A stretch of 64,000 bases of DNA from Bryum argenteum (lineage: Eukaryota; Streptophyta; Bryopsida; Bryales; Bryaceae): contig CM073324.1 of NCBI GenBank assembly GCA_037043015.1, positions 25,994,097-26,058,096 of the forward strand. Direction: 5' to 3'. The number at the start of each line of letters is the position of its first letter. The stretch's first letter is position 1. The translations under genes were made by a program, and so were the position numbers. The notes beneath the pieces were generated by a model, which made no database searches, was not told the origin of the DNA, and saw nothing but the letters and a program-made list of their open reading frames with translations. Shown in pieces: positions 22,031 to 36,317 of the stretch.

Positions 22031-25000
22031 TCACATGTAGTACCCGCCCGGCCCTCCGTTCGAAGGCCCCATCCCCTGGTGCCCAGGCCCGTGCATCTGT
22101 TGGTACGGTGCCATGGGGTGCCCAGGAGGCCCCATGTGGTGGTTCTGCTGCCCTTGCGGATGCATTCCAGGCCCCATGTGCCCTGGCGGCCCCATCGGCC
22201 CTCCCATCGGCGGCCCTCCCATCGGCCCCATCGACGTCACCGGTCCCGAAGGGCCCTGGTACGACCCCGGCGCCCCGGGAGGCCCATGGTGCGCCCCGTG
22301 CTGCTGGTGACTCATGTACATCGGCGGCTGCCCCGCCATCGGCTGACCTCCCATCGGCCCCGACACCTGCTGCGCTTTGCCGCTCCCCTCCGGCTCCCAT
22401 GCTTGCTGCTGCGCCCCCGAGTCCCCGGGCGGCGGCCCGGCTCCATACTGCGCCGCCGGGTACCCAGGCCCTCCGCCTGCACCCGCCGCGTGCTGCCCGT
22501 CCAGCCCCACTCCTGGAGCTTGCCCCAACACGGGAGCCTGATTCGGAGGGATCCCCGGATTCGTGTAGTCCCTGCTTCTGTCGTTGTTCACCTGCATCAC
22601 CCCAACCAACCCACCACCCGCACGTCAGCCGCACACTCCACTGCCGTGTCGCATGCCTCACTCCCTCCCGCACCCTCATGTTCCCATCCCACTTTCACAT
22701 CCGCCACACGTGCACATCCCACTTCCCACTCGCTACATACTCCACCACTCAGCGTTGCCTTTCACCTCCTCTCAAACATCAAGACCTTCACCATCGGCCC
22801 GGACCATCCAACAACTCCTATCCTGAAACCACCCATCTTCGTTACTGCCGCCGGCTATCCCACCCGCTCATCATCCTCATCCACTATCCGCTGGCCCACA
22901 AGTGCTACTGCTCTAACAAGTCAAAACACTTGAGCGTTTGTCTTTCGGATACCAGTTGCTCGCCGTTCGATCGCCACATACGTCTCCGCCACCATTCTAG
23001 ATCTCGTCCACCAACTCCTGACTTCTCGAGCATGATGATTCGACCGTGTCGAGCACCACCCAAACCAACGTACTCGCTGCCGCTCACGCCATCGTGCCAC
23101 AGGAGCCTCCGTCGCTCCGGTGGTGCCCCACACGGTCAACCCATCATGCATGCCTAGCCTACGAACTTATACCAGGGGGCGGTACCTTTACATTTAAATC
23201 AGTGTGCCGAGAGTACGACAGATGAAGCTTGCAATACCCGCCGTCGTAGATGCAGTGCCCTTCCAGTGCTTCCTTCGCCCCTACTGCGGTTGGAATATCT
23301 GCACACCACCAACAACCCGCTACCTTAGTCGACGCCAATCACTTACGTGCGGCATCACCCCTCACAATGCTCAGCCAAATTCCGCAAACGCTTGAGCTCT
23401 GCAGCCACTCAATGCCATTTCGTACAGCCCCTACTCACTCTCCGACCTACCAGGCGACCTCACATAACGTTCCCACTCCACAACTATAAACCCATTGCAC
23501 AGGCTGAGACCACCAGGAACTAGCACTTCCACGAGGAAAATACCAACATCTCGGTGAAAGACTTCTCTGTCGTCTATTTGAGTCCCAACAGGACACAACT
23601 TCCACCACCTTCCTTATCTATCCCCTCTCAGTTCACCATATGCACAACTCTCATCTTCCGAGTGCACTACAAGAGTCACCAACACACCTGGATACTGAAC
23701 CAATGCTTGGAAACCGGCGCTTTTCTGGAAAATTGCAATCTTCTGCACAAATCCGAAAGCTGAAAACACCTGCGGCAACCAAACCCACGTGTTAATACCA
23801 ACACTCCGGAGGAACACGACGGCAACACAATGACCCGCGTACTGCGAGCCTCTCCCTCCTTCCTCGTAGCCTGCACATGCTTCCCTCTACCCCGCCTCGA
23901 CAAAATCGCAGCAACGAAGTGACGTCACACTGTAAGGGACCCCGGATACTTACAGTGTGAATCACGTCGATTGTCACGTCGTACTGCATGTTCTCAATGG
24001 AAACCAGTAGCACGTTGCTCTCGGGCTCCCTCCTCTTCCCATCTGGTCCAACGCTGAACTGCATCGCTCCAACATCGAACAACCCTCGCTTCTCAAAATG
24101 CCGCCGTCCAATCCCAAGCTCCCAAAAACAACAACAATCTCTACCTCCCGTCACACGTCCAGACTATCGCCCCACTCACCTGAGCGTTGCCATCAATTGC
24201 TGAGGGTGCCACTGGCAGAGAAGGATTCGTGTAATCCCTGTAACACCCGACATAAGCTTCAGTAAAGATCCTCTAGTCCCGCCCGCCTGACCGACTTATA
24301 CCCCTACATACATCGCCTTTCCTTTTGTCTACATACATCAACTTCCCAGACCCGCCGGCCGCGAACTGTTGCCCCGTACCTGCTTCGATGACTTTGGAAC
24401 TTCACGTTCAGATCATTATGAGCAGAGAATGAGATCCGCAGGTGGCATGGTCCCACATGGTCCGGCAGCAAATACCTGTGCACGAACTCAAACACCACAC
24501 CCGTTTACAGCTGGTCACCCATCACCTTTATCCTCTTCTCAAGCACGACGTAAAATCGCAACGCAACAGCCATGCGGACCACTCTCTCCATGCCTATCCA
24601 CTTATGCAAGCAGCAACACCAATGCGTCTAATCCCGTTACCTCGCAATCCTCCCTCGCCACAATTCGAAACTGGGGTCCTCTCACCACTAGACTATTATC
24701 ATACCTGGGGATACTTCGCCCTTCCAGAGCTGACTTCGCTGCGGATGCCGTGTTCGCATCGCTGAATTGTACCAATGCCTGCATAAACAGCCAACCCCCA
24801 TAGCCACCGTTCAGAATACATCACACAATACCGCACCCGTGTAACAAACCCAAATCGTTTGCCATAGATCCACCCCTGAGAAGGTTGAGAGCTGTACCCC
24901 GCACCACCACACCCACGGGATTAGTTTCTACATCCTACCAACCCGGTAAAAGCCAAGTGACTCTCACCATAATACACACCTGGAACCCCGCGCTTTTCTC

Positions 25001-27230
25001 AAAAGTCGCAATCTTATGGACAAAGCCAAAGGCAGAAAACACCTGCAATGATTTCGTAAAATAAATGAGTGGAACTTGCTCATGCTTCTCGTCAACAACG
25101 GAGGTACACTCGTGACTTCAACTGCCTCGCCTGTCCAAGTCACTCTTCATATCAGATCACAATGCACACCTCCGACACTAACGCCCACCAACCTACATGC
25201 CTTCAATCACAATTCTAGAACATTTCCTGCCTGCAACCATTAGAACCCATTCACAACCCTTCCACATCGTCCGTCCTAGCTCTACCGCACCACACTCCAC
25301 TAACACCACTCACACCTATCCTACCCCCACCATGCAATCCTCAACCGCCTCCCATCTCACAACCGCACAAGGTTAGCAAACACAACCAAACCGTCCTCTA
25401 CAGAAAGCCGTCTGCTTCACCAAGAACCCAACTCGTATCATCCACACGCAACCAATCGATCGAACCATACGTCAGCCAAAACCACTCGCGTTCATCCCAC
25501 ACCTACACAGTCCCCGCCGCAAGCAACCCTCCAGCGGAGACCTCACATGCTTCTCTACCCGAGCCTCACGAAAATCTTAGGACTACTAAGTCACATCACG
25601 ACTCCTCATACCTAGCAGAGAACCAGACAGTGTCCTAACTCGGTCAGCTGTCACGAGGTGTTTCCCACGAACGGGTCCGAGACCTACAAGCTACGGGCGA
25701 CGCGCCTCGAATGAGAGAACCTAAAGGAACATACATGAGATGAGCCAATCACAGGCTGCCAGAGGGTTAAGAGGAGAGTAAGGTCGAGAGGCAGGGTTAG
25801 GGCAAGGGAAGGATAAACAAACACACATGCGCTTTCTCCCATGCACCAGGCTGCCATCGACGATGTGGCCGTCACATGGACCTGCTGATCCATGTACGTT
25901 TCAAAGTCAAACTGTGCCCACCAAAATCGCAAGAAGAAAGCTCAGAATGTAAGCTAAGCAGGCTGCATCATACCGGAACTGACGACATTCCTTACCGGCC
26001 CTCTTAACCTCCTCGCATCTCACTCTCCTCAACCCCTCCGCCAGCATGCCCAGCCACTTGCACCACGGCACGCTCACATACTCATCCAGCCTACAGTAAC
26101 CCCCTCATAATCATCCTACCAGCACAGGTCCCCCAGGAAAAATCACTTACCAGGTGCAACACGTCAATGCTCACATCGCCAGCCTCTACGCCCTCAATGG
26201 TTACCAGCAGGACATTGCTTGCAACATCCCCAGAGTTTTTACTGGTCACAATTTCTTGCCTGTTAGAGTACTGCAGGTACACCGTCTTGCCCCGCACCTG
26301 AGCCGGCTCCGACGACGACGCATAGTAAGAAACCATCGCGATAGCTTGATTCAAGTCAGCCTGAATACGCCAACCCCGACAATCAGTCATCTCCCTCGTC
26401 CATCGAACACACTCTCACGATGCCACTCCGACCCTCACCCCCGGCCAGCCTCACAACCACACAAGTTTTCTTCGTCGCCACGATCCTAACACGGCCGGCC
26501 ACAAGTGGTGCATCACCAACACACGGTCTCCTCCCACTGAGGGAGACGTCCAGCTGCCACCAAGATTCCTCGTCGTCGTCGAATCCGTGGACTGTACCAA
26601 CTAACCCGAATCGCCTTAACTGCATAGGGTCTCTCTCTCACATCCACACAAATAAATTTATCACTACAGTCGCGTAGTACTCGTCAATTCAACTACCACC
26701 ATTTTCGAGACAATGTGCATCACGCCAGCCACTTTCAGTGCTACAGGCCACAGCAATCGAGGCCAGCTCCCAATCAACACTTCCACCACACCACAATCCA
26801 CCAACAATGCCCTCCAATTCCCCGTACGGTAACCGCCCTCAATTTGCGTATAAACGCGCACCAATACCAGGAATCACAAAAGCAACAAAACAATGTGCTA
26901 CGTCTTGAGTCGTATCGTAAACTGGCACCTTGAAGGAATGCCAGTGGAATTACCAGGACGATAGCAACCGATGAAGATTGCTGAAACCCTAACAGGCTCA
27001 AAGTCGAATCCTAATAGAGCTGGAGAGAGGAAAGCAGCACTCACAAATTCAACGAACGCCTGATTGTGGTTAGCACCGACATTAACCTTGGTGTTGACCA
27101 CCTTGCCGAAGGGTTTGCAAAGCTCAATGAGCTCCTCCTCGCTGCACTCCCAAGGGAGATTACGGACGTGGAGCACCTTGGACGGCGGCTGCGTGTAGCG
27201 AAACTGCGGCTGCCCGGCCGAGGACGCCAT
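22031..27230 (-). CDS. Polypyrimidine-tract-binding protein homologue
   Basis: This RNA-binding splicing regulator acts in nucleus and cytoplasm. Ten exons on the minus strand join in phase with GT-AG introns: 27230-27045, 26360-26151, 25042-24980, 24778-24705, 24475-24380, 24237-24180, 24058-23954, 23769-23688, 23298-23186 and 22591-22031. The product is 515 residues. RRM1 spans about 17-100 (VLHVRNLPWE; HNQAFVEF as RNP1). RRM2 starts near 111 (NVLLVTIEGV) and RRM3 near 244 (NVLLVSIENMQYDVTIDVIH), each followed by LNVK and RDYTNP motifs typical of PTB proteins. Residues 330-515 are a Gly/Pro/Gln/Met-rich tail with MGPPG-type repeats. The order and the repeated RRM2/RRM3 pattern match the plant PTB1/PTB2 class. 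The start ATG lies ten residues before the first conserved RRM lead-in. Confidence 0.94.
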
Positions 27231-28600
27231 GGCCGCGCCTAGAGCGACCTCCGCTGGGCCGAGGAGAAGCGGGGGCGCAGCGGAGCAATGAAGCGGGGAT
27301 GGATCGAGCGATGCTGGTGGCGCGTGGGGCGGGCGGAAGGCAGGCAAGGCAAAGGCAAGCAGCGAGGGGCGAAGAGGTTAGGGTTGAGGGCGCGGCGAAG
27401 CCATGATCGCTGAGAGTCGGGGCTGGCTGAGCTTGTAGATGGCGACGCGAAGGTGGTGTTCCGATGCCGATTCGTGTCCTTAGCTTGGCTTGCTTCAAAG
27501 TGGTGGTGCGATCGCGCTCCTCGACTGGGGTCCCCGCTCACTCACGCGCTGCAGCACTTTGCTTCGTCTCCCGTCTAGAGTTTGTATGTCTCGTAAGTGA
27601 TTGCTGTCTGTTTTCGGGTATTTGGATTCCATTTTCTGGACTTGTACAGTTGGCCTTGCATGAGGGCATCCCCACCGCGCAACCAAGGCCGGAGGATGGA
27701 GCCAGATGCAGCGTGTGGGGAACCCCATCCCATACTTTATCCCCTAACCCGGATCACTGTAAATCAGTGCTACAAGCGTTTCTTGGGCAAGGAGGGGAGG
27801 GGTAAAGAGCCCCTAAATTTTTAATGTATATGCTTAAAATGCCAAGGAGTAGGTTTCTCGAGTAATTTAGAGTCGTAGGCCCCTTTCTTGAATTCAAAAT
27901 TATCAAAAATTGTCGTCGAGGGGCCCAAATCAAAATTCCGGGGATTCTTTAGAAAAAATCCCATTGGCTAATGAAGTCTCCGAGAAAAGTTGGTAGCACG
28001 CGCCTCCCTTACCTGGCGTAAGGAGTTGAAGTCAGTTACATTTCATCTTACCATAAATCCTAGTATTCTCATGCCTACTCTCAAGTTTTGAAGTTCCTTC
28101 TAACCAATGTCACGCGTCCATGTTTTTATTGGTCAAATTTTTTTCTTGAAATTTAGTACATTTGGCTTGGATCCTCGTGAACTCACGGCTTGCGGTGGGA
28201 GCAGCATCAGCTCAGCGGCGACCCTCACGCTCTCCTTCCCACATGAGACTCACCTAGCGCCTAGTTCGCGGCCTACCAGGAGGCTCGGCCCGGTCCCCTG
28301 CAAGAGGTGCAGATGCTCTAAGAGCGTTGCCACAGGTGCCTTGGGAGGAGGCCCATTGTTTGACCTCAAATAAAAATTTTATGGTTGCTTCACACTATGG
28401 CCAAAGATCGAGAGGCCTTCAATTTTAGCCAATCAAATTGCACAATAACATAGTTTTAGTTTTTCAGGCCTTTACACTAAAAGCCAAAGTCCACTGGCCG
28501 TCGCTTTTGAAATAGCCCACGAGGAAGAAATAGATAAGCACTCGGAAGCAAGACTTCTTACGTTTCAAGAGACGTTCTAAGAAGCAATGTTATGAGGATT
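27231..28600. other. PTB promoter side and intergenic DNA
   Basis: 27231-27560 is CpG- and GC-rich, as expected for the 5' UTR and promoter of the PTB gene on the minus strand. 27640-28520 is a patchwork of GC-rich and AT-rich pieces with short frames but no recognised gene. Confidence 0.45.
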
Positions 28601-29893
28601 CACAATGACGAACAAAATCAAGAATTTCACCTCATACATCTTTAGCTGCACTTTGAACATTCACTATGTTAGTGTGAATCAGATAGTGAACAACAACTTT
28701 ACTCTTTTCACTTTAAAGCATCATGAAGTGTTTTCAACACGAAAGATCATCGTTCGAGGGGGAGTGTTAAGAAATCAATTTCTAAGACTTACTAGTATCT
28801 ACTTTTTGGGTTCTTATCATGATAGCATATCTATTACTCCACTTTAGTTAATTTGAAAATAATTTGTCATATCAATACAATATATATCCCCTAATGTCAA
28901 AAAGAGGCCAGAACGGGTCTTTTGGAGTCTATTTAGCTCCTTATCTATTATATTTAGCTCGTATAAAATTGGAACCTTTTTAAAAGTCATTTCATGTTTC
29001 TCATAATTTAGGAGATATTCATGGTCAAAGTTTCAAAACACTATTTGATATGTACCGAAAACTGCTCATAGTGCAGCATATGCTTGTTTATTCTTGGAAT
29101 TTGCCCAAATAAATAAGAACGTGGGAACCTCAAAAATTCACCAAAAGTTGAGATCTTATCTTTTTTGAAGTTGTGTTTTTTGTGCTTGGAAATAAGTTTT
29201 TAAGGCATGTTCTCACCGTTTGGATTCCTCATCCAATAATTCTTCACATCCCATTTTTATTATCAAATAAGAGCATTTGAAGTTGAATTTCAGCGTACCT
29301 CCATGTGAAGATTCAAGCATTTCTTTAGGTTTTACAAGTGTTGAGTTTTTCAAGCATGAGGGTCACTAATGCATAGACATGTCTCTTACTCACTCAGGAA
29401 CAAGAATTTGAAGAGCCATAGTTAAAATTGGTTTGTTGGGCTCACATAATTCTTCGAACCCATTTTGCAGCAAGGAAAAAAGACTTTTCTTTCAACTTTG
29501 AATGTTGCAATTTCACAATTGGTGAAGAATGCAAACTAAGTTTTGGTACACACATACATGGACAAGTTGGGTATAAGATTATAAGGTTACATATTTGCGA
29601 TTACGTCAAAAATTGAAATTTTTATCTTCTTGGATTGAAAGGGGGTGGATTTGGAGACTTTTGGCGGTTTTGTGGGCTTTTGACTTTAGGGGATATGCAT
29701 GGTGAATCGAAGCATTTAATCGTGTTTTGCATTAACCCCAACTTTATCCATGAAGTAGCATGTCTTCACTTTGTTGTCACATTTTTTGAAAGCTCATGTA
29801 GCACATTTGGCATGTTTTAGAGTAGGATTAAAATGGAAGAATGCACTATGGGGGTGATTCGGCGGCAACCGATTGGGAACAAAGCACGTTTAA
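28601..29893. other. AT-rich intergenic DNA
   Basis: It contains only short open frames (62-80 codons) without domains. No repeats are obvious. Confidence 0.45.
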
Positions 29894-30474
29894 CCCCTAA
29901 AGATCCTTCAGTTGTGTGTTTTTGGGAGCTTGAAACCTCAAAACTCCAATTCTCTACCTCTATGCACTTCAAGGTGTGCAAAACAAATTTTTATTCTTTT
30001 TTTAACTTCCAACCGTAAGATCTTGTACCTAAGCCAATTTTCAGTAATTGATATAAAAATTGACCTTTGGATGTTTACCATTTGAGAGATCGTAACATTC
30101 AAAGTTTGTCTACGAAGTTCTTTTGGGCATTGTTGAGATTATTTTTGACACTTTTGGAGGCTGACCTTGTAAAATTGGTACTCTTTGTGACTTGGGGCCC
30201 TTTGGAACTTAAGTAGTGATTTGGTCATGAACATATTTCTAAATAAAAATCTCAAAAAATACTAAATTTAAACTGCCTCAGTTCGGTTCCCAAAATACGA
30301 ATTGTCATAGAAGACTCAAAAATTGGACTTTGGCTTTGCAAATTTTACCACACACACTTTGCAGTGTAGGGAGCACCCATTAAAAAATTTAAGCAAAAAT
30401 ATTAATTTTAACCTATTCATCTAAGCTTCTCAAAATAGAAAAAGCCCGATTTGGTCCTCTTGGATCTTTAGGGG
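29894..30474. mobile_element. TTAA-flanked piggyBac-type MITE A (581 bp)
   Basis: The left end is CCCCTAAAGATCC and the right end is its reverse complement (GGATCTTTAGGGG). Each is directly flanked by TTAA (29890-29893, 30475-30478), the target site of the piggyBac superfamily. The interior is AT-rich and non-coding. It shares a CCGTAAGATCTTGTACCTAA segment, in inverse orientation, with element B (38762-39692). It is probably mobilised by a piggyBac transposase such as the one encoded nearby. Confidence 0.8.
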
Positions 30475-32714
30475 TTAATTGTCTCAAAGGAACGGTAGGA
30501 ATTTAACAATTAAGTAGAAAAATGGCACATTATTTCATATCATGGCTTGTTTAATCACAATTATGGACCATTCAAGTCAAAACAAACTAAAGCTACTCTA
30601 ATGATATTATTCTACTTCGATTGAGAATTTCCCTTTGCTGATAGTACATTTTCAAGGAATACATCTATTGACTCTGCATTAGGCACGTTAAGTTGAATTG
30701 TACAGTTTTGTACGTACCCTGATATATTGTGCTTCTAGGATTTCTTGTATTTGAAAAGTTAAAAGTCGGACATGTCCATATGATGAGCTTCATTTTTCTC
30801 AGTGAGGTTTGTTATCTCATTAACCCTTAAGCGCCCACGAGAGCCTGAGGAGCTCTTTCCTGATCTTCCGGCGACTGTAGCTCTCCGTTGATAGGGTCAA
30901 GGCATTCGAGCCCGGTATCAAACTGGTCACGATCCCGAGATCAACAGCTTCCAACAATTTTTGTCAATAATTGAGCATTGATCTCTGCAAGAATTCGATT
31001 CCCCGTGTTTTGGAAGAGTTGTTGTTGAGCGCTTCAACTGCCCGATTGATCACTCCTCGTTCAAATTCAGTTGCCGTTGCACGCTGGCTACAAGCCGGGT
31101 CGAGCGCTGCATCGCGTGTCAGAAAAAGTTGGATAATTATAGAGTATCTGCGGCAGGAGACTTCCACAACGACCGTTGCAACGGGTTCGACAACGGCTGT
31201 GCAAGATGGTGTCGCCTGCTGTTGAAGAATGTCGCGAGCATCATGGCGTTGTTTTTTGTGAAGCGCTCTCTGCTTGGTTATCTGAGAAACAGTTGCAACC
31301 TCCAGCAATCGTGAATGAGTGTTTGAGACTTTTGGACGACGATTACCTACTATCGTGACATCTTCCTCCTGATGTCGTTCTTTCGTCTAGATGTGGTCCA
31401 AGGAACTATCGATTCCTCTTTAGTAGGAATGTTGCGTCTTTACTCCGGTGGACAGAGAGGCGAGTAGAAGGGGACGCACAAGGTTTCAGCGACTCCATAA
31501 ATCGTTTTATCAAGGAGACGTGGTGGCCGGATGAGGCATCAGAGGCGCTCCACAGCGTCAAGCACAATCAACAACACCCCATGTGAGTTTCAAGTTCCAA
31601 TTTCGAGAGAATTAGTGTTTAGGCTTGAAATGCCGATGCGTGAAGGATTGTAATTTGGCAGTGGGCCGGTTGGACAAGTATTAGGGCCACAGGTGTTCAG
31701 CGACGCAGAAGACGTTGTGACAAGTGCAGAGCCGGTGGTACAAAGCGAAATGTCGACAGGAACATCGGAGAGAGGAACTTCATGTCCTGCAGCGGCTACA
31801 ACTTCGACTCTTCCTTGTCCAGACCACCCCACGGTAAGCATTCAATCGCTCTTCTCACATCCTTCACCTCGTTACGCTATTTTGTTACATCAATGTGTGA
31901 GGGTTCATGTGATCGCATGTTGTAGTTTACCCCACTAAAATGAAGCCTCTTCTTCCATGTTCTTGATTTGATGGTTGCCGTTGTGTTGTTGTGGGAGGTG
32001 AATCGAGGTAGTCATCGTAGTGGCTCTCGGGAGGAGGAGGGTAGCTCTTCTAGGCAATCTCATGCCTTTGACCAGAGGTTGGTAATGGAGATGGGTATGG
32101 GGCGATCAGTCCGGCAGCGGCTGGAGCTTGGCGGCGGAGGGCAGATCGTCTTGGAGCAATCCGTTACTGTGGTGAGCCCAATACCCTCCCGGGAAGATAC
32201 CAACACCTTGCAGGCAGAGACTTCGAAGAGGAAGAAATTGGGTAGTGTGAAAACCTCCAACCCTTCCGGTAAGTTTCCAAACTCTCTTGGTCAAATTACA
32301 AGTACAATCGCAGTGGATTCTCTCATGGAGAATTCTAATGCCGGTTTGGGAGGATTTTTGCAGGTTGAGCAAGGAGATGAAGAACCCGTAGATTTACTAT
32401 CGGAGGCTTTAGAGGACATAGATGTTTCTAATCTAGATGCTCAAACTCAAAATGATTTTGAGTTGTTATGGGCCAATTCTTCATTTCCTACCAGGAATGT
32501 TACACTAAGAGGTGACAAAACTACCCCTTTGCATATGCCCTTGTTTGATCTTGGATGCCTAGGAAGATGTGTGATTGTCCCCAAATGTGAGTTGATTGAT
32601 TTGCAAATTTCATTAGATAGTGATGCTCAAAACCTTGATTGCTTTTGGGGCACGGTTGTAGAGGAATTCTATGACCCAATGTTGGCCATTGATATGCTCA
32701 AAGTGTTGTTATTT

Positions 32715-35700
32715 CACTATAAGAAACCTGCGTTTTTAGTGATGTTGTAAATGATGTCTATAAAGACAACGTAGACATTAATTCGGATGTCTTATAGACG
32801 ATAAGACATCCTAGACAGCTCAGATGTCTATGCAGACATCTAAATAGACAGGAAGGTGTCTTAAAGATCGAAGATGTCTTAAGGTAATTTTGGATGGGTA
32901 AAAAGTGTGCCACGTAGGTGCCACGTAGATGACACATCAGCTTGAATTCAAGGGGCAGTGCCACATGGGGATGAAATTCATCATGATGTGGAATTTTACA
33001 TGGTCCCACGAAAGATGACATGGCGGCGCCAGAATCCTACGTGGACCCGGGAAAATCCGACGTGGCACGCGGGAAAAGTTGACGTGGACGCGGGAAAATG
33101 ACGTAGCATGCCACGTCAGCATGTTTTGGAGGTTTTATGCTTCTATCATGATAGTTTTAGACATCAGTTTAGACGACTTAAATGTCTTGCAAAACATTTT
33201 AAATGTCGTACAAGATGTCTTGCAAGACGTATGCAATGTCTTACAAGATATCTTAAAAGACATTCTGTATGTCTTATAAGATGTCTCCGGTGCGTAGAAT
33301 GATGTTTAGGTTGATGTCCTTCTTAAATATGTGATGTTTGCTCGGATGTTTGTAGCGACATCCCGTAGGACATCGATGTAAACGTTTTATGTTAAACATA
33401 ATGTTTGCAACAATGTTACTATTGATGTTTTAAGGCATATTAAAGGACATCTATGATGACATTTTTAAATATTTATATTGTAATCGTCATTAAGTAATCC
33501 ACAGACGTCTCACATAACATAAATCAGAAACATCATCACGTCAAAAGTTTGAGTCAAACATATATTGTTTAAGTTATTAAAACCTCGGATAACACAAAAC
33601 TAGACTATTAACTAATACGTCTGTCAAACAACTACGATATACTACGCACCCACAATTTGAACTCCGGAAGCCCCTCCACTACCATCGCTTCTTTGTCGAT
33701 CACTGTATGGTCATGTGCATGTCCCGTTGCTACACATGTTCAATAAGCCAATATCAGCTGCATTCAAAGAAGGGTTTGTAAAGGTAAAAAAATTCTGATT
33801 TAATTCCATTTAATTGCACTACCTAGGTTGAGATGGTTTACTTCCTAACCTCAAGATATCGACACAGTTAGACATTCTTGCAAACATTCGCTTAGACATT
33901 TCTTCAGACATCCTTCTAGACATCATTAAAAACAACGTTACAGACATCTATGCATACATCTGTTTCACTCACCTACAAGCACGTATGTCGCTTCATTTTT
34001 TCTTCGCGGCCTCACATCGTATTTCGCTGCCCCACCCTCATGTCTCACCCTCCAAAACAAAAATTCCATCAACACAATTAGACATCTTCATAAACATGTT
34101 GTAAGACATCTTGCAGACATCATCATAGACATCTTCTACAACAAATCAAATACTACAAGTACTAGGGTTTCTTCCACAACAAATCAAATACTACAAGTGC
34201 TAGGGTTTCTTGTACATGATGCTTTTGAAATCCAGTTCCTCTTAAGTAGCAAATCTTAGCCACATGAAGAAGGAAACCACTACTCTTGAGAGCTACTAGA
34301 TTTCTACAACTACTATTCTCTTATTGTAGTTAACAATCATTCTAAAATTGAATAGAAACACTTTTGAAATCCTCTATACTTTAAACACTAACTCTTTGGA
34401 AAAACTAAGGCAAAATTGAGCATTGTAATTTCATTTAAAGGTCTCATGACCTAACTATGGCGGCGGCAGCAAACCCTAACCACATGAAGAAGCAAACCTT
34501 AGCCTCTACACTCTACAGACTAACTCTTTGAAAAAATGAAGGCACAAATGAGCTTTATGCGGCCTCTAATTCTACTTAAAGGTCTCATGACCTAACTATG
34601 GCGGCGGTAGCAAACCCTAGCCGCCTCTGTTCATCCACTGAAGTCGATGAAAATCATCCCTGCAGATGATTATGGATGATGTCGTAGATGTCATCTTCGA
34701 CAACTTCATAGACATCATGTTAAACATTTTCATGAACGTCATCTTAGACATCCCTGCAGATATTATCAAAGACATCTGATGACATCTTCAGAGTTTCAAC
34801 CACAACACGTTAATCATAAAAGGTTTTTTGTTTTCTTCCACAACAAATCAAATACCAGATGCTTTAAAGTTCTTTCCACAACAAAGCACGTATTGTAAAA
34901 CATAGAGTTTCTTCCAAAACAAATCAAATAATCTTTATTGATAGAAAAGTGTGGAATCACAATTATGAGACTATTTATAGTCTCACATGGTGATAGGCTC
35001 TCCTTCCAACTCTTAACTACCTTTTATTTTTGCCCTAACTAACTTTCCTAATACTAATTCTATTCTAGAATTGACTCCTAAACTATATTAAATAGCTACT
35101 TTCATAAATTCATATCTCTTGTAAATTTGCTTCAATTTGTATAATATTGGCAGTTGATGATAGAGTAATGTATAAAGTTGCCATTGGACTATAATAATCT
35201 AATCTATAAGTAATCAATAATATTTAGTTCCTTCTTGAAGTAAGCCAAAAAATACTGTTTATTGTTTTTATTTTCTTTTTATATTTTTTTTAAGTATTCG
35301 AGGATTAAGGGTTATGAAAGAGAGAGCCTAATCACAGACCCGCGCTAATGGAGGACAAGCAGTAAGAGAAGAAGTTGACATTATTCTTAAGAGACCCTTA
35401 AGTACTGCCGCTTTTTGGTAAATGACGTCTAGGAGGATGTCGTGCAAAACATCTTCATAGACATCCCAATAGATGTCTACGCGGACATTCATGCCTGACC
35501 GTAGTTATGGTAAGTTGGACATCGTGTTAGACATCCGACTAGATGTTGCATGACTTGTCAAGTGGTCCGACGTGGAGATTTTGTTGCCATGTAGATAAAG
35601 CGTTGTAAATAAATTTTTTAATCTATGTCCACACTTTTTTTGAGGATTAAATATTCACGAAATTACTTTTACTTCAAAATTCTATTTTTCGGCACCATTG

Positions 35701-36317
35701 TTATTTTACAGATATAATATTTTTAAATATTTAAATATTTTTAAATCATAAAAAAATTACAGAATTATAACATTTCAGTTTATTTGAATATAATAAAAAT
35801 TTACAAAATATATTTTTTATTGGAATATGATTTTTTTATTTTAATATTATTAAAAAATTAGACCAATGAAAAAATAGTGAGAATAGCCTGAAATTAGTAT
35901 TTTCAATATTGCCATGTCACATAATGATTTAACATTTAAAAAAAAAAAAAAAAATTACAAAAGTGTGATGTTTTTTTTTCTACTTTTGAAAACCGCTGCC
36001 CATTCAGCTACTCTTTTAACATTAGAAATGCTTTTTACCCTGTCTAACGGTAAATTTTGGTCGTTTTTACCTTGCTGGTCCAAAATCCCTTGCCAACGTG
36101 GCAGTTTGATGTCTATCGGGATGTCTTCAAAGACATCCATGTCTTCACCAACATCTTTTTGTTTGGTGATGTCTTCATGTCCCTCCAATCCAAAATGTGT
36201 CCGTTAGATGTACAGACATCCTCCCGTCTTCGAAGACATCTTTTAAGACAATAAGACATCACAAAATACATTAGACATAACACAAGACATCACAAAAAAC
36301 AGGGTTTTCTTATAGTG
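32715..36317. mobile_element. CACTA (En/Spm-type) non-autonomous element (3.6 kb)
   Basis: The left end is CACTATAAGAAACC and the right end is the reverse complement of CACTATAAGAAAACC. TTT is duplicated on both sides (32712-32714 and 36318-36320). Subterminal regions are packed with AGACATC / GATGTCT words in both orientations (about 32750-33480 and 35430-36300), the usual transposase-binding arrays of this superfamily. No transposase ORF is present. Excision would join LLF to GPWGTFC and restore the piggyBac frame. Confidence 0.9.
34140..34620. repeat. Internal repeats of the CACTA element
   Basis: Two copies of CAACAAATCAAATACTACAA plus a CTAGGGTTTCTT tail lie at about 34140-34215. Two copies of an AAAGGTCTCATGACCTAACT block followed by ATGGCGGCGG lie at about 34438-34480 and 34578-34620. 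Confidence 0.75.

Noticed and set aside
21821-23157. Long plus-strand open frames of 349-370 codons
   Set aside because: They lie antisense to the last exons of the PTB gene and encode Pro/His/Arg/Ser-rich low complexity caused by the GC-rich PTB tail; the PTB frame has conserved RRMs and clean splicing.
32715-36317. The 3.6-kb block as an intron of the transposase gene
   Set aside because: It starts with CACTATAAGAAA, ends with its reverse complement and is flanked by TTT duplications. There is no GT donor at the boundary, and subterminal repeats mark it as a CACTA element.
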